From Aphrocallistes beatrix (taxonomy: Eukaryota > Porifera > Hexactinellida > Sceptrulophora > Aphrocallistidae): a stretch of DNA of 64,000 nucleotides. Made by a program: the position numbers and the translations under genes. Each line of letters starts with the position of its first letter. The first letter of the stretch is position 1. The notes below the pieces were generated by a model. The model saw only the letters and a program-made list of their open reading frames with translations, searched no databases and had not been told where the DNA came from. The DNA is taken from assembly GCA_963281255.1 (NCBI GenBank), contig OY725502.1, positions 1,116,001 through 1,180,000 of the forward strand. Direction: 5' to 3'. Positions 36,701-44,503 of this stretch are shown in pieces.

Positions 36701-36860
36701 TATTAAATCAAGGTTTGTAGTTACGTTACTTAAACACAACAGTGACAACTTATCGTGGCATTATGACATCGTATGAACTGATGTAGAGATATTATTTGAG
36801 TAAATAAAGGATAATTATTAATTTGACATTATTTTTAGGACATTTCGTGTCAGAATCTAA
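24761..36860 (+). CDS. CIB-family calcium- and integrin-binding protein, host gene of three nested genes
   Basis: EF-hand calcium sensor of the CIB family. Exons: 24761-24811, 25009-25043, 31748-31895, 33720-33821, 33932-33974, 34302-34390, optional 35329-35370, 35510-35608, 35795-35883, 36839-36860. Phases all fit, giving 225 residues without the optional exon and 239 with it. The N-terminus MGRGQSK matches the N-myristoylation consensus. The 35-bp exon 2 (PLTVFSQYEIK) matches the equally short exon 2 of vertebrate CIB genes. VNPFKEELCKYFSE and KVYDFDGDDFIGRKDLEKLL are family hallmarks. The latter EF-hand loop has all its acidic ligands. The last EF-hand (SLMSNEEKLCLDDF) has lost the first two ligands. 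The ending SPDFFKTFRVRI matches CIB C-termini. Introns 2, 3 and 6 hold complete minus-strand genes. Confidence 0.9.
25093..30660 (-). CDS. Receptor-type tyrosine phosphatase homologue with both PTP domains degenerate
   Basis: Exons 30660-30297, 30095-29799, 29390-25321 and probably 25143-25093 (1593 aa). Donors and acceptors agree in phase; the last exon is the least certain. It has a signal peptide, then two or three Ig-like segments with paired cysteines (residues 25-300). A Thr/Ile-rich stalk of 12-residue repeats follows, with a membrane helix at about 886-914 (GAFIGLILFILMLVCICIF) and two PTP domains. Domain 1 keeps NRYKRIYPYDRSRV and the WPD loop (TAWPDRD), but its signature reads HCSGGVGGSG, with Gly at residue 1249 where the catalytic Arg should be. 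Domain 2 reads CCNDSIGKSG, with Lys at 1537. PTPs need that Arg to bind phosphate, so this is inferred to be a pseudophosphatase that binds phosphotyrosine or partners. It lies wholly within intron 2 of the CIB gene, on the opposite strand. Confidence 0.85.
27470..28985 (-). repeat. 36-bp coding minisatellite in the phosphatase stalk
   Basis: About 41 units of 36 bp, each encoding a 12-residue Thr/Asn/Ile/Pro repeat (TNTTTNIPTIPI, or TNTTTKITTIPV and close variants). The repeat is Ser/Thr-rich with NTT sequons and should be heavily O- and possibly N-glycosylated, forming an extended mucin-like stalk outside the cell. Length is an exact multiple of three throughout. Blocks of units recur in the same order, a sign of unequal exchange. 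Confidence 0.95.
29407..29596. mobile_element. Tc1/mariner-type MITE in a phosphatase intron
   Basis: 190 bp with terminal inverted repeats beginning CAGTCAGGGTTGCTTATT and ending in the complement (AATAAGCGACCCTGACTG). It is flanked by TA at 29405-29406 and 29597-29598. TA target duplication and the CAG terminus fit pogo/Tc1-mariner. It sits in the intron between exons 2 and 3 of the phosphatase. A solo piece of the same family may lie at 52200-52245 (GTATCTCTATTATGA). Confidence 0.85.
30661..31747. other. Right part of CIB intron 2, upstream of the nested phosphatase
   Basis: No coding exon seen. It should contain the phosphatase promoter. It holds a perfect 15-bp inverted repeat with a 4-bp loop, TGTACAATTACTTGT (30987-31001) and its complement (31006-31020), and a weaker palindromic patch around 31410-31455. 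Confidence 0.5.
31915..32513. mobile_element. hAT-like non-autonomous element in CIB intron 3
   Basis: 599 bp with terminal inverted repeats TAGGGTTTTTAATCCCGG and CCGGGATTAAAAACCCTA. It is flanked by a perfect 8-bp duplication ATCTCCAC (31907-31914 and 32514-32521). Each end also has extra copies of the ATCCCGGGAT palindrome. The interior is AT-rich without coding capacity. The 8-bp duplication points to the hAT superfamily. It begins only 20 bp past the donor of CIB exon 3. Confidence 0.9.
32840..33484 (-). CDS. EIF3J: Eukaryotic translation initiation factor 3 subunit J
   Basis: Intronless, 214 residues. eIF3j is a loosely bound eIF3 subunit that touches the 40S decoding centre and helps mRNA recruitment and scanning. 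The N-terminus MSSWLDEDYNVDEIF, the middle acidic/Lys-rich coiled coil (KMKEKQKLKEMEEKMKLKEVEDF), the helical DDFMRLSQEISDII block and the tail DDYALADEG...DDYDSTEEEYLRKLK match the family (human 258 residues). The gene sits entirely in CIB intron 3, on the opposite strand. Its start is only 235 bp from CIB exon 4, so its promoter must lie in that intron or overlap the exon. Confidence 0.9.
   Translation of the reverse strand: MSSWLDEDYNVDEIFDKNVQIDEESRITSAAQPKPAPVESKKMKEKQKLKEMEEKMKLKEVEDFMGLDSPETNSVVSKPSDQTTAVVKSEKSELKARILVASTIDDFMRLSQEISDIINIARESEHYVKFLIDINRKCAKDLYPDDIRNLSGNLNSLNRSNDKKKKSKLPSLKTGPAKKGNRSEVTAYDDYALADEGQADDYDSTEEEYLRKLK
34481..35247 (-). CDS. EXOSC4: Exosome core subunit RRP41 (two exons, 235 aa)
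   Basis: Exons 35247-34910 and 34850-34481 join as CCC AG|G TCC. RRP41 is one of the six RNase PH-like ring subunits of the RNA exosome, which processes and degrades RNA in nucleus and cytoplasm. Landmarks are MDYYISPEGLRQDGR, the KVLCAVYGPHEPRGRS strand, NCQLSIAPFA, the QVLQADGGIQCASMNAA signature and GIPLSDYVCACTA. Length matches human EXOSC4 (245). Animal RRP41 is thought to be catalytically inactive and to act in RNA threading. The gene lies wholly in CIB intron 6 (34391-35328), on the opposite strand. Confidence 0.93.
35329..35370 (+). other. Optional 42-bp CIB exon
   Basis: An open 42-bp stretch with acceptor TTTTATAG and donor GAG|GTAAAT, phase 0 on both sides, just before the better supported exon 35510-35608. 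Both begin GAAACTC. Including it would add 14 residues to the linker between the last two EF-hands. It may be a duplicated cassette exon, but transcripts would be needed to say whether it is used. Confidence 0.5.
36184..36696 (-). mobile_element. Interspersed element, family 1, copy C, in the last CIB intron
   Basis: Reverse-orientation relative of 9348-9992. It begins around ATTCATTGGTTTATGTGAAC, shares ACACGATTCTATTTCATATA (about 36252) and GACATGGACTGGAATTGATT (about 36389), and ends in the GC-rich head (GTGTCCGCAAGCCGCGCAGC, about 36653). A decayed head alone lies in the preceding intron at about 35738-35770 (GGAGGCAAGCAAGCAAAGCG). Confidence 0.75.
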
Positions 36861-37176
36861 CATGAATTCCTGGTACAGCCTGCAGAGCTACAAGTCTCTA
36901 ACAATCTAAATATACTCTTCCCCATATTATTCTATACTTCTCCCTTACTCTCTTTGCTCTTCTTAATGATCTATGTTTTATTCATTCACTGTTTCAATAT
37001 TAAAATAGTATACTCTGTATCAAGTACAAATATTGTTAATGGCTTTATCATTATTCCCCGATTTACTGAATTTACACGTATTTGTGATTTTTTATGTGCA
37101 AATGTGTGAGCAATAAATGCGAACTGGAATCGAGTAAAAAGCATAATTATTCTTATGATAAATTTTAAGCTTGAAT
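36861..37176. other. Spacer between CIB and GTPase genes
   Basis: AT-rich with no gene seen. It must contain the CIB 3' end and the promoter of the intronless GTPase gene that starts at 37177. Confidence 0.4.
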
Positions 37177-38130
37177 ATGGCTACATTTTTGCCTGCCATT
37201 GAATCAGAAATCGCAGAATTGAGGCGGCAAATTGACGGATATAAGCCGCCTGAGTCTAGCCATATACACCACCAGAACATCCTGCCAGACCCCCTCACTG
37301 GCGACCCCATAATCAACACCCGTACAATCGTGCCTAACGCCAACATCGTCTTCTTCGGACCCATCGGCTCAGGGAAGAGCAGCCTGATCGGCAGTCTCTT
37401 TCGGAGTGCGGGGCCCTGCGACGCATTCCCTCCCCCCATCCAACGAGAAGTGTCCGATCCGGACCCAGACAGGCATAAGACGCTCCATTGGAGGGAATAC
37501 GTCGGGAATCGGTCGAGAACTGTCCTCCTTCAGGACACACGCGGTGACCAGGCGTACTCACCGCACGAGCAGGACCTGCACAGACGGGAGTTAATGGGGT
37601 TCTACCACCACGGGGCACTGTTGGAGGATTTCCACATGTTTAACAAGGAGTGGTGGTCGCAGCGTTTCTTCTGGTCACGCACACTCGGCTGTAGGCCGCA
37701 CTGCGTAGTGTTCGTATTCGATGGGTCTCTAGACCCCTTCCTGAGTGGTGAAACGATCCGCTTCTTCACGGAGGTTTTCAAAGACTGTCTCTCCTATCAA
37801 TACGAACCGATCGTGGTTGTCACGTGTCTGGACTTGATTTTCAAGCAGGCTAGAGAAAGGGGGGGAGATTTCAGTGAGGAAGTGGACAGGAGGAAAGATG
37901 CGATTCTCACTTCATTCCATAAGCTCAACTTTGACAATGCTAGGATCCATTTCGTAACTAACTTCAATGAGGGACACAGGCATGACAGACTATGGGACTC
38001 GAAAGATGAAGGTTTCTCCCAATCAGAGGCCCAATTTGTGAGGTTATACAAAGAATTACTGGACTCAGCCAACAGGTTCCTCTCAAAAAACCTCACTCCA
38101 GAATCCACCGGGATTTGTACATTGCTATAA
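37177..38130 (+). CDS. P-loop GTPase-like protein (317 aa)
   Basis: Intronless. The first ATG in frame (MATFLPAIESEIAELRRQ) starts a short coiled coil. A Walker A/G1 motif GPIGSGKSS is at residues 61-69, with a DTRGD sequence in the G3 position near residue 120. A hydrophobic strand ending in VVTCLDL (about 214-220) could supply the G4 Asp. A C-terminal helix region follows. Overall layout resembles the IFI44/dynamin-like and AIG1-type GTPases, but I cannot assign a named family. G3 is DTRG rather than DTPG or DTMG. It lies 2.4 kb upstream of another gene with an unrelated-looking GTPase domain. No membrane segment is visible. It may be an immunity-type GTPase, but that is only inference. Confidence 0.75.
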   Translation: MATFLPAIESEIAELRRQIDGYKPPESSHIHHQNILPDPLTGDPIINTRTIVPNANIVFFGPIGSGKSSLIGSLFRSAGPCDAFPPPIQREVSDPDPDRHKTLHWREYVGNRSRTVLLQDTRGDQAYSPHEQDLHRRELMGFYHHGALLEDFHMFNKEWWSQRFFWSRTLGCRPHCVVFVFDGSLDPFLSGETIRFFTEVFKDCLSYQYEPIVVVTCLDLIFKQARERGGDFSEEVDRRKDAILTSFHKLNFDNARIHFVTNFNEGHRHDRLWDSKDEGFSQSEAQFVRLYKELLDSANRFLSKNLTPESTGICTLL

Positions 38131-38562
38131 TGAAGTTGGAATGTTTGATGCATGGATGGACTGTGTTGTCAGTGTCCGAAGAATTTTATATTTGCCTATT
38201 ATTTTTAGACATGAGAGTTACCTATATGAAATGTTCAAAATTATTCTTTATGTGGTCATATACATTTTTAACAACTTTACAAACTGTGGTTAATAACCAC
38301 GCATATCCAGAGTTAAAAACTTTAGTTTTCCAGAAAATAAATGCATTCGAGATATTAAATGGTTTCATCTTTTCGATAATTAAACGAATATCTACCAATA
38401 TGAGTGTTCATTGACCATAAATACCACAAATTGAACTGAGATTCTTTGTAGGTCTATGAATATAACACATTACAATATTATGAATACTTCTCTAACTTAG
38501 TTTTATTAAATAACATAAATACTTTGAATTCTAGAAAGAGAGAAATTAATTTCGTTGAAGAG
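38131..38562. other. Spacer between the GTPase and the transporter
   Basis: AT-rich and without a recognisable gene. The frame of the transporter is open for 39 bp upstream of its first ATG but contains no earlier ATG. Confidence 0.4.
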
Positions 38563-39840
38563 ATGAAAGCTATTAAGACTTCAAGCACATTCTGTATGGT
38601 GGTACTGGCGCTATTAACTGTGCAAACTGGGTTTGGAATGTATCCCGTAATTGCGAAGCGGCTTGGAGTTGGTCGCTCAGCAAATCCGTTGGTTTTCTGC
38701 ATGATCCGAGACATCTGTTGCTCCCCCATCCTGCTCTTCCTCGGGATGGTATCTGATGGATGGGTGGGGATACCTAAATGGAGGGATTGCTTTGTATTCT
38801 TTTTACTTGGACTAACAGGCATATTTCTTGGTCAAATTTTCTACCTTATTGGGGTCACATTTGTCGGAGCTAACACTGCGTCGATATTCCAGCAGATGAT
38901 TCCAATCTGGACAACGATTATCGCCATAATAACTTGCACTGAAAAAATGCCAAGCATCAGAAAGCTATCCACTTGGATTAAGCTCGTTGGAATACTGTTA
39001 TCCGTCATAGGTGCGATCGAGATGAGCGTTCTCCAGCCTAACACGCAAGGTCCCAATTCTAAGTACCCTTGGCTGGGATACCTCTTACTCCTGCTTAACA
39101 CGCTCTCAACCAGTCTGTACATTGTACTGCAAAAGAAATGTATCTTCGAACAGACTACCAATGTTTGGCGGCACCATCCAGTGTGGGTGCTGGCCTGGAG
39201 TTATGTGTTCGGGTCCATTTGTATATCTATCTCCTCCCTTTACTACGTGAATACTCCATCAGCTTTCTACGTGAGTCAGGAGGAATGGGTCGCTCTAGTT
39301 TATGCGGTTATTATCGCCTCAAGTCTCTGCTATATCCTCCTAACATGGGCTAACGCGCAGACCAGTGCTACAATCGTCACTGCTTTCTGGCCTTTCCAGG
39401 TCCTACCATGTCTCATTGGATCGTATCTCTTAAATGGAGAAATCCTCCTCCCGCTACAGTATATTGGAGCAGTGCTAATAATCGCTGGATTGTTTGCAGT
39501 GGTGATGGGCAAATACTTAGAAGAGAGACGGAAAATAGACCACGGCGTCTACAATGAAAATAACAACAACAACAACCATAACCCATTGAAGCAGTCACTC
39601 TGCAGTGAACTATGTATTCTAATCTATACGCGAATATGTAATCTGAAGCAGTCAGTCAGTGAACTGTGTGTTCTAATCTACACGCGAATACTTAATCTGA
39701 AGCAGTCAGTCAGTGAACTGTGTGTTCTTATTTACACACGAATATTTAATCTGATATCTAAGAGAAGAGTAATTTACTTGACTGCATTAATTTTATTTTT
39801 GCATTACTTAAAGTTAATAAGATCCACTTGTAGTTGTTGA
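38563..39840 (+). CDS. DMT-superfamily (EamA/WAT1-like) transporter with repeated C-terminal tail
   Basis: Intronless, 425 residues from the ATG of MKAIKTSSTF. About ten hydrophobic segments arranged as two EamA repeats fill residues 1-330. Landmarks are ANPLVFCMIRD, LTGIFLGQIFYLIG, ANTASIFQQMIPIWTTI, TSATIVTAFWPFQVLP and NGEILLPLQYIGAVLIIAGLFAVV. This is close to plant WAT1-like members of the drug/metabolite transporter superfamily. The substrate cannot be inferred. The tail carries three near-identical 18-residue units (KQSVSELCVLIYTRI) encoded by 54-bp DNA repeats at about 39588-39755, then a last hydrophobic stretch. The repeats look recent and are not part of the family fold. Confidence 0.85.
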   Translation: MKAIKTSSTFCMVVLALLTVQTGFGMYPVIAKRLGVGRSANPLVFCMIRDICCSPILLFLGMVSDGWVGIPKWRDCFVFFLLGLTGIFLGQIFYLIGVTFVGANTASIFQQMIPIWTTIIAIITCTEKMPSIRKLSTWIKLVGILLSVIGAIEMSVLQPNTQGPNSKYPWLGYLLLLLNTLSTSLYIVLQKKCIFEQTTNVWRHHPVWVLAWSYVFGSICISISSLYYVNTPSAFYVSQEEWVALVYAVIIASSLCYILLTWANAQTSATIVTAFWPFQVLPCLIGSYLLNGEILLPLQYIGAVLIIAGLFAVVMGKYLEERRKIDHGVYNENNNNNNHNPLKQSLCSELCILIYTRICNLKQSVSELCVLIYTRILNLKQSVSELCVLIYTRIFNLISKRRVIYLTALILFLHYLKLIRSTCSC

Positions 39841-40590
39841 TTTTATTAAGATAAATGCTGATAAAAATATTACATTTGTGCTTCATTTTCCTTCGACAAG
39901 AGAGATCCTCCGTCCGAGTTTATTTATTGATTGATTAAAACCTGAGGGACTGACTCCCCCAGGTTCCCATCATCAACGCCTATGCATGACACATATATGT
40001 GTGCATGTTGCTTCGTGCCCACCCTGCTGAGCAGTATGCCCACTAATAAAATGTATTCTTAGTATCCCACTCAATTATAATTATAACTGTCCCGAGTCGA
40101 GTCTTCCACTGTATTATAGTTATTGTTATACTTTGTAATTTAGCCTTATTAGGCACGGTATTAAGTATTTAATATGCATTCTGTGTGTATGGCATCTATA
40201 CTAATGACAATTTTTATAGTATCGTTGTGTCATGACTGAATAAAATCGCCTTGAACCATCTTAGAATCAACTCTGACCTGACAATTGATTGCATCTTCTT
40301 CTATATTGTATCACACATTTTAGCTTATATTACAGTAGCCATTTTTGGTCATGCTTGGATATCAGTGTGATTGTGGAGCGAGGCTGTACTCTTACAGAAT
40401 TGCAGTGTAGCATACCCAGAATTGGTAATACTATCTGTTCGAGAGCCATACTAGGCAAGTAGACGTAGCTGTTGAAATAAACACAATTCTATAGTCGTAA
40501 TGTATGTTATAATTATATAAATGAGTAGTTGAGGGAAATGTTATAAATTTGTGAACAGAAATACATTTAAACCGAGTGACAATTCAAGAA
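39841..40590. other. Spacer with a possible poly(A) signal
   Basis: No gene seen. A short imperfect palindrome CCTGAGGGACTGACTCCCCCAGG lies at about 39941-39963. An AATAAA at about 40240 (GAATAAAATCG) could end the transporter transcript. The last 100 bp should hold the promoter of the next gene. Confidence 0.4.
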
Positions 40591-43500
40591 ATGGCATCGA
40601 AATCCTATCAAGCTGAATTAAATCATGAATCTCAAAAGTACTTGTATTTAAAACCGAATCAAGTTTTACCTTCGACATTGAAAATTTCCCGAGAGAGTAA
40701 GATTGAAGACGATGGCAGCTACATTCCTCTTCCCAGAACGCTCTATGAGGCTAACATGATGTACATGAAGAATATAAACCACCCAGCAATGAACATGATA
40801 GGCAGCAGTCTCAAGGCTCATCGCTCGTGCAATGAAGCTATCATCTATCTGTACGGAGTATCCGGTGCTGGTAAATCTTCCACGCTGAACCATCTCTTCA
40901 ACAACAGGGAAAATGTGATCCCGGTGTCTGGGGAAATGTCGTGTACGAGTGAAGTGTGTGAGTATGCGTGTACGATGGAGAGTGACCATTGGAAGGTGTC
41001 GAATCTACAAATAGGTTTCATTGACACGCCTGGGTGGGATGATTCACGTTCCAAAGATATGGATGCATTCAATTTTGCGCTAATGGAAAATTTCATAGCA
41101 ACACACCCTCACCTCGGTTGTAAAGCGTTGAAATTATTCCCTAACATAATCCTCATCGTTATTAACGCGATTGACAATAGAATAGTCGGACAGAATTCAA
41201 AAGTGGCACAGATGTTGAGAGCACTCTCTCAGCTGAACATAGTGGACACAGAACGGCCCAATGTAGTGTTCATATTATCGCACGCGTCTGCAATCCCTGA
41301 ACGCAAGTATGTGGAAGAAGTTAAGGTGAAGAAGAGGCGAATAAAGCAGCTTGCAAGAGAGTTCTTAGGGATCAAGGCACCAGTAGTGATGATAGAAAAT
41401 AATGCCATTGACAATAATCTCAAGAAAGACGGAGAATGGACTCTTTTGAGGGATGACACGAAACAACCTTTAAACTTGTTTAGTGCCATGATGAAGCTGA
41501 TGGGAAGCTCTAGCGATGAAGTGGGAATTGAAGCTATCCGTAATTTCTTTGGAAATCGACGCATGGAAGAGAAGATTGAGAAGAGGCATTTGGTGAATGA
41601 GGTGAGGATAGACCAGAAGTATATTGAGCGGTGCAGAATCAAATGGTCTGACGAATTGAGCAAGAATCTGATTCTCAACACGAAAACGGAGGTAGCATTA
41701 ATTCTTGAAAAGTTCATTCGCGAACGAAAGGAAGAAATCCGCCAAGAATGTCCAGCTGCTCAGGTGGACGAAGTAGGATTTCTAAATCCGTTACTGAGAG
41801 TGTTGGAGTCGTACAATATTAGTACACTGAAGGAGCTACAACGATCGTATAAGCAAATTCGAAAACAGAAGAAGTGCCCGCTAAACGAGGCAGAAAATTT
41901 CATTCTCGTGAATGTCTTAGATGTGAATATGAGGCTCTACCCAGAGGCATTAGAAGTGGTGGGGAGAGGGTTTGAATTCTTCTGCGAGATACTAACACAA
42001 AATCTTATTTTCCAACCAGCACATTCTGACAAGTATGTTTTCAACTCAATTTTGGTCAAAAGAATACCGATTCGCTATAACGTCTTCTTAAATAAGAAGT
42101 TAGACGTGAATTATGGGAGAAGTACTTTAATCCGAAGTGACTGCATTTCAATCGCGAATGTCAGAAAGTATCGAGATAATGACGTCATACTGGATACTGA
42201 GAGTCCACAAGGATTTTATTTTGGAGTGGAAGAGTACCTTTATACAGTTTCCCTTGACTTTAACAACTTGACTCTAAGCTCTGAATTCTGTAAGGATGTC
42301 AACATGTTACCAGATACCTGGGAGCAGAGTGATAGTGAGCTTTCAGCCATTTTCCAAGAATTCTTTGCAAACTACGGGCATTGGATCATCATAAAGGGGA
42401 GTGCAGGGGGGTTCCTACAGGGACAGTTCAAACCGAAAAATCCTAGCATGCCCAGGAAGGATATCAAACTAGGGATTGAGGGCTACATCGAACAATTGAA
42501 AAATGTCAACAAAGAGTGGCATGATAGTGAAAAGGATTTTTCGTATGGGATGATGAAGGGCATTGACGAGTCCCATTTGCAGTGGCTAGGAGGGAGCACC
42601 GAGGGACTGCCTAACAAGCTGGGGGCTCTAACATCCGACCAGTACCTGAACTGGTTAGACTCACTCTCAGACCAACCTATTATCTTCGAGCATTCACTCA
42701 CGACTGTGCCAATATACGTTTTCGTGAATTTGGTAAACAAACAGAGAGGAGAATTGCTGAAGAACGCATTCAAGCGAATGCACCCGGACAGTGAAGATCT
42801 AACTTTTAGTATATCTGATCTTGATGTTTCTAGATTAAGTGTGTCTACTTCTCAAAAGCTAAAAAGTACATTTTATGGCGACGACAAACCCGCACCATTG
42901 AAAACCGATTCTGTTCAGATAGAAATTGAGTGTGAGAACGCAACGACACCTGTGGATGCTCAACAACCATTCGATTCTTTAGTACCCAAGATCATATCAA
43001 GTAGGAGTGAGGAGAGCCTCATGACGAAAAAAGTTCCGCCTAAACCACCTCGCAGTAACCTCAAACCCAAATCTAACAATTCAGAGCCTAAAACAACTGT
43101 CATGCAACCCATTTCCACGGAGTCCATCAAATTATCTGCTGAAAAGCAAAGTAAGAAATATCCCCTGCCTCCTCCCAAGCCGATACGCAAGCCACATCCT
43201 AACATGTCACTAAGCCTCTTTCCTGAAAAGGTTAGTTTCGATGAACAGGAAGCTAGCTCCAAACAAAGAGTGGAAGCAGAGGAATTTGCCAGCAAAACAC
43301 TTGACGAGTTCGAAGGCACTCGACCTCAACCTGGACACAGACAAAGTGATATTAAAAAGAATATTAAGAGCATTCTTGAGAAACAGCTTTCACCGATGAC
43401 ACCAATGACTCTCCCTCCCACTTTACGTCTTTATTCTGAGGACTTAGCTGACGAGGACGAGCAGAAGCCGAAACCAGCTCCGAGGAGTGGCAAGAGTCAG

Positions 43501-44415
43501 ACAGCCATAAGGAAACCCAGAACAGACGATAGTACTATAGTAATGCTGGATTCCAATGCGATTATAGAGCAGAATATGAGTGTAATTGAGGAGCAATATG
43601 TCACTGTCTGTGATGATAAGTCTCCGCCAAACCCTGCGAAGGAAGCAATGAAGGCCACTAGAGATGGCCAAACTGAGTTGTCGAAGCGTAGCACTTCCGA
43701 AGGCTGCTTTCCTGGATGTTCGACAGTTGCCCTGAAGGGAGGGAAGATTATTCCAATGCAAGAACTTAAAATAGGAGATTCGGTGCTCTCGGTTGATAAG
43801 AAGACACTCAAGCCTCGATACAGCAAGGTCTACATGTGGGTACATCTAAACTCGATAGTGGAAGGGGAGTTTATGCGGATTCATCACGAGGGAGGGGCCT
43901 TGAGCATAACTCCACGACACTTGTTACTGTGTAGACAGCATGGTCGAGAAACAGGTGTTTCTCAATCCAAGGACTCCATCCTACAAGAACCAGCACAGCT
44001 AATGCCAGCCGAGAAGGTGAGAGCGGGAGACAGAGTGTACTGTGTGAGACCTAGAGCTGTACAGGATGGGGATGTAGCGGGAGGATTGAATGTAGAGGAA
44101 TTCCGTGTGATCAGCATCGAACAAACCCATTCTGCTAAAGGGTACTACTGCCCTGTAACTTACAGCAGTATGGTCGTAGTGGACGGAGTGGTGTGCAGTG
44201 TATGGAGTCTGCCCTCGCACTCGATTGGAGACGTCCCTTATTGTCACGAGTTAGCACGTACATTGTTCTATCCGTTCCGTATGGCACACAGAGTGGGATT
44301 GGAGGGAATTTGTAATAACAAATTGGACTTAGTTTCAGGAAAACATCGATATTCGATTCTCCTAGAAAATTTTTATCAGAAAGTGACTTCCGTTACAAAA
44401 AAAGATGAAAAGTGA
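40591..44415 (+). CDS. GTPase-MACPF-Hint fusion protein (1274 aa)
   Basis: A single uninterrupted exon. Residues about 75-300 form an AIG1/GIMAP-like GTPase, with G1 GVSGAGKSS at 89-97 and G3 DTPGWDD from Asp145. A helical region follows to about 450. Residues about 450-760 carry a MACPF/perforin signature: FFANYGHWIIIKGSAGG around Tyr595, then SDQYLNWLDSLSDQPIIFEHSLTTVPIY as in the domain's end. Residues about 790-1035 are disordered with PPKPPR, PLPPPKP and PKPAPR motifs. From Cys1039 there is a Hedgehog-type Hint domain: GCFPGCSTV start, TPRH (1107-1110), YCPVTYSSMVVVDGVVCS and YPFRMAHRVGL. In Hedgehog, the Hint domain cleaves before this Cys and attaches cholesterol to the upstream part. 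No signal peptide is visible here. Function is unknown. Inference: a self-processed, possibly lipid-anchored pore or coat protein. Confidence 0.85.
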   Translation: MASKSYQAELNHESQKYLYLKPNQVLPSTLKISRESKIEDDGSYIPLPRTLYEANMMYMKNINHPAMNMIGSSLKAHRSCNEAIIYLYGVSGAGKSSTLNHLFNNRENVIPVSGEMSCTSEVCEYACTMESDHWKVSNLQIGFIDTPGWDDSRSKDMDAFNFALMENFIATHPHLGCKALKLFPNIILIVINAIDNRIVGQNSKVAQMLRALSQLNIVDTERPNVVFILSHASAIPERKYVEEVKVKKRRIKQLAREFLGIKAPVVMIENNAIDNNLKKDGEWTLLRDDTKQPLNLFSAMMKLMGSSSDEVGIEAIRNFFGNRRMEEKIEKRHLVNEVRIDQKYIERCRIKWSDELSKNLILNTKTEVALILEKFIRERKEEIRQECPAAQVDEVGFLNPLLRVLESYNISTLKELQRSYKQIRKQKKCPLNEAENFILVNVLDVNMRLYPEALEVVGRGFEFFCEILTQNLIFQPAHSDKYVFNSILVKRIPIRYNVFLNKKLDVNYGRSTLIRSDCISIANVRKYRDNDVILDTESPQGFYFGVEEYLYTVSLDFNNLTLSSEFCKDVNMLPDTWEQSDSELSAIFQEFFANYGHWIIIKGSAGGFLQGQFKPKNPSMPRKDIKLGIEGYIEQLKNVNKEWHDSEKDFSYGMMKGIDESHLQWLGGSTEGLPNKLGALTSDQYLNWLDSLSDQPIIFEHSLTTVPIYVFVNLVNKQRGELLKNAFKRMHPDSEDLTFSISDLDVSRLSVSTSQKLKSTFYGDDKPAPLKTDSVQIEIECENATTPVDAQQPFDSLVPKIISSRSEESLMTKKVPPKPPRSNLKPKSNNSEPKTTVMQPISTESIKLSAEKQSKKYPLPPPKPIRKPHPNMSLSLFPEKVSFDEQEASSKQRVEAEEFASKTLDEFEGTRPQPGHRQSDIKKNIKSILEKQLSPMTPMTLPPTLRLYSEDLADEDEQKPKPAPRSGKSQTAIRKPRTDDSTIVMLDSNAIIEQNMSVIEEQYVTVCDDKSPPNPAKEAMKATRDGQTELSKRSTSEGCFPGCSTVALKGGKIIPMQELKIGDSVLSVDKKTLKPRYSKVYMWVHLNSIVEGEFMRIHHEGGALSITPRHLLLCRQHGRETGVSQSKDSILQEPAQLMPAEKVRAGDRVYCVRPRAVQDGDVAGGLNVEEFRVISIEQTHSAKGYYCPVTYSSMVVVDGVVCSVWSLPSHSIGDVPYCHELARTLFYPFRMAHRVGLEGICNNKLDLVSGKHRYSILLENFYQKVTSVTKKDEK

Positions 44416-44503
44416 TATTGTACATATTCAGAAAACATCTTTCTATATTGATTTTAGAATTATAAATAACTAGCGAATAAAATGGAAATTCTAGATCGTG
44501 TTT

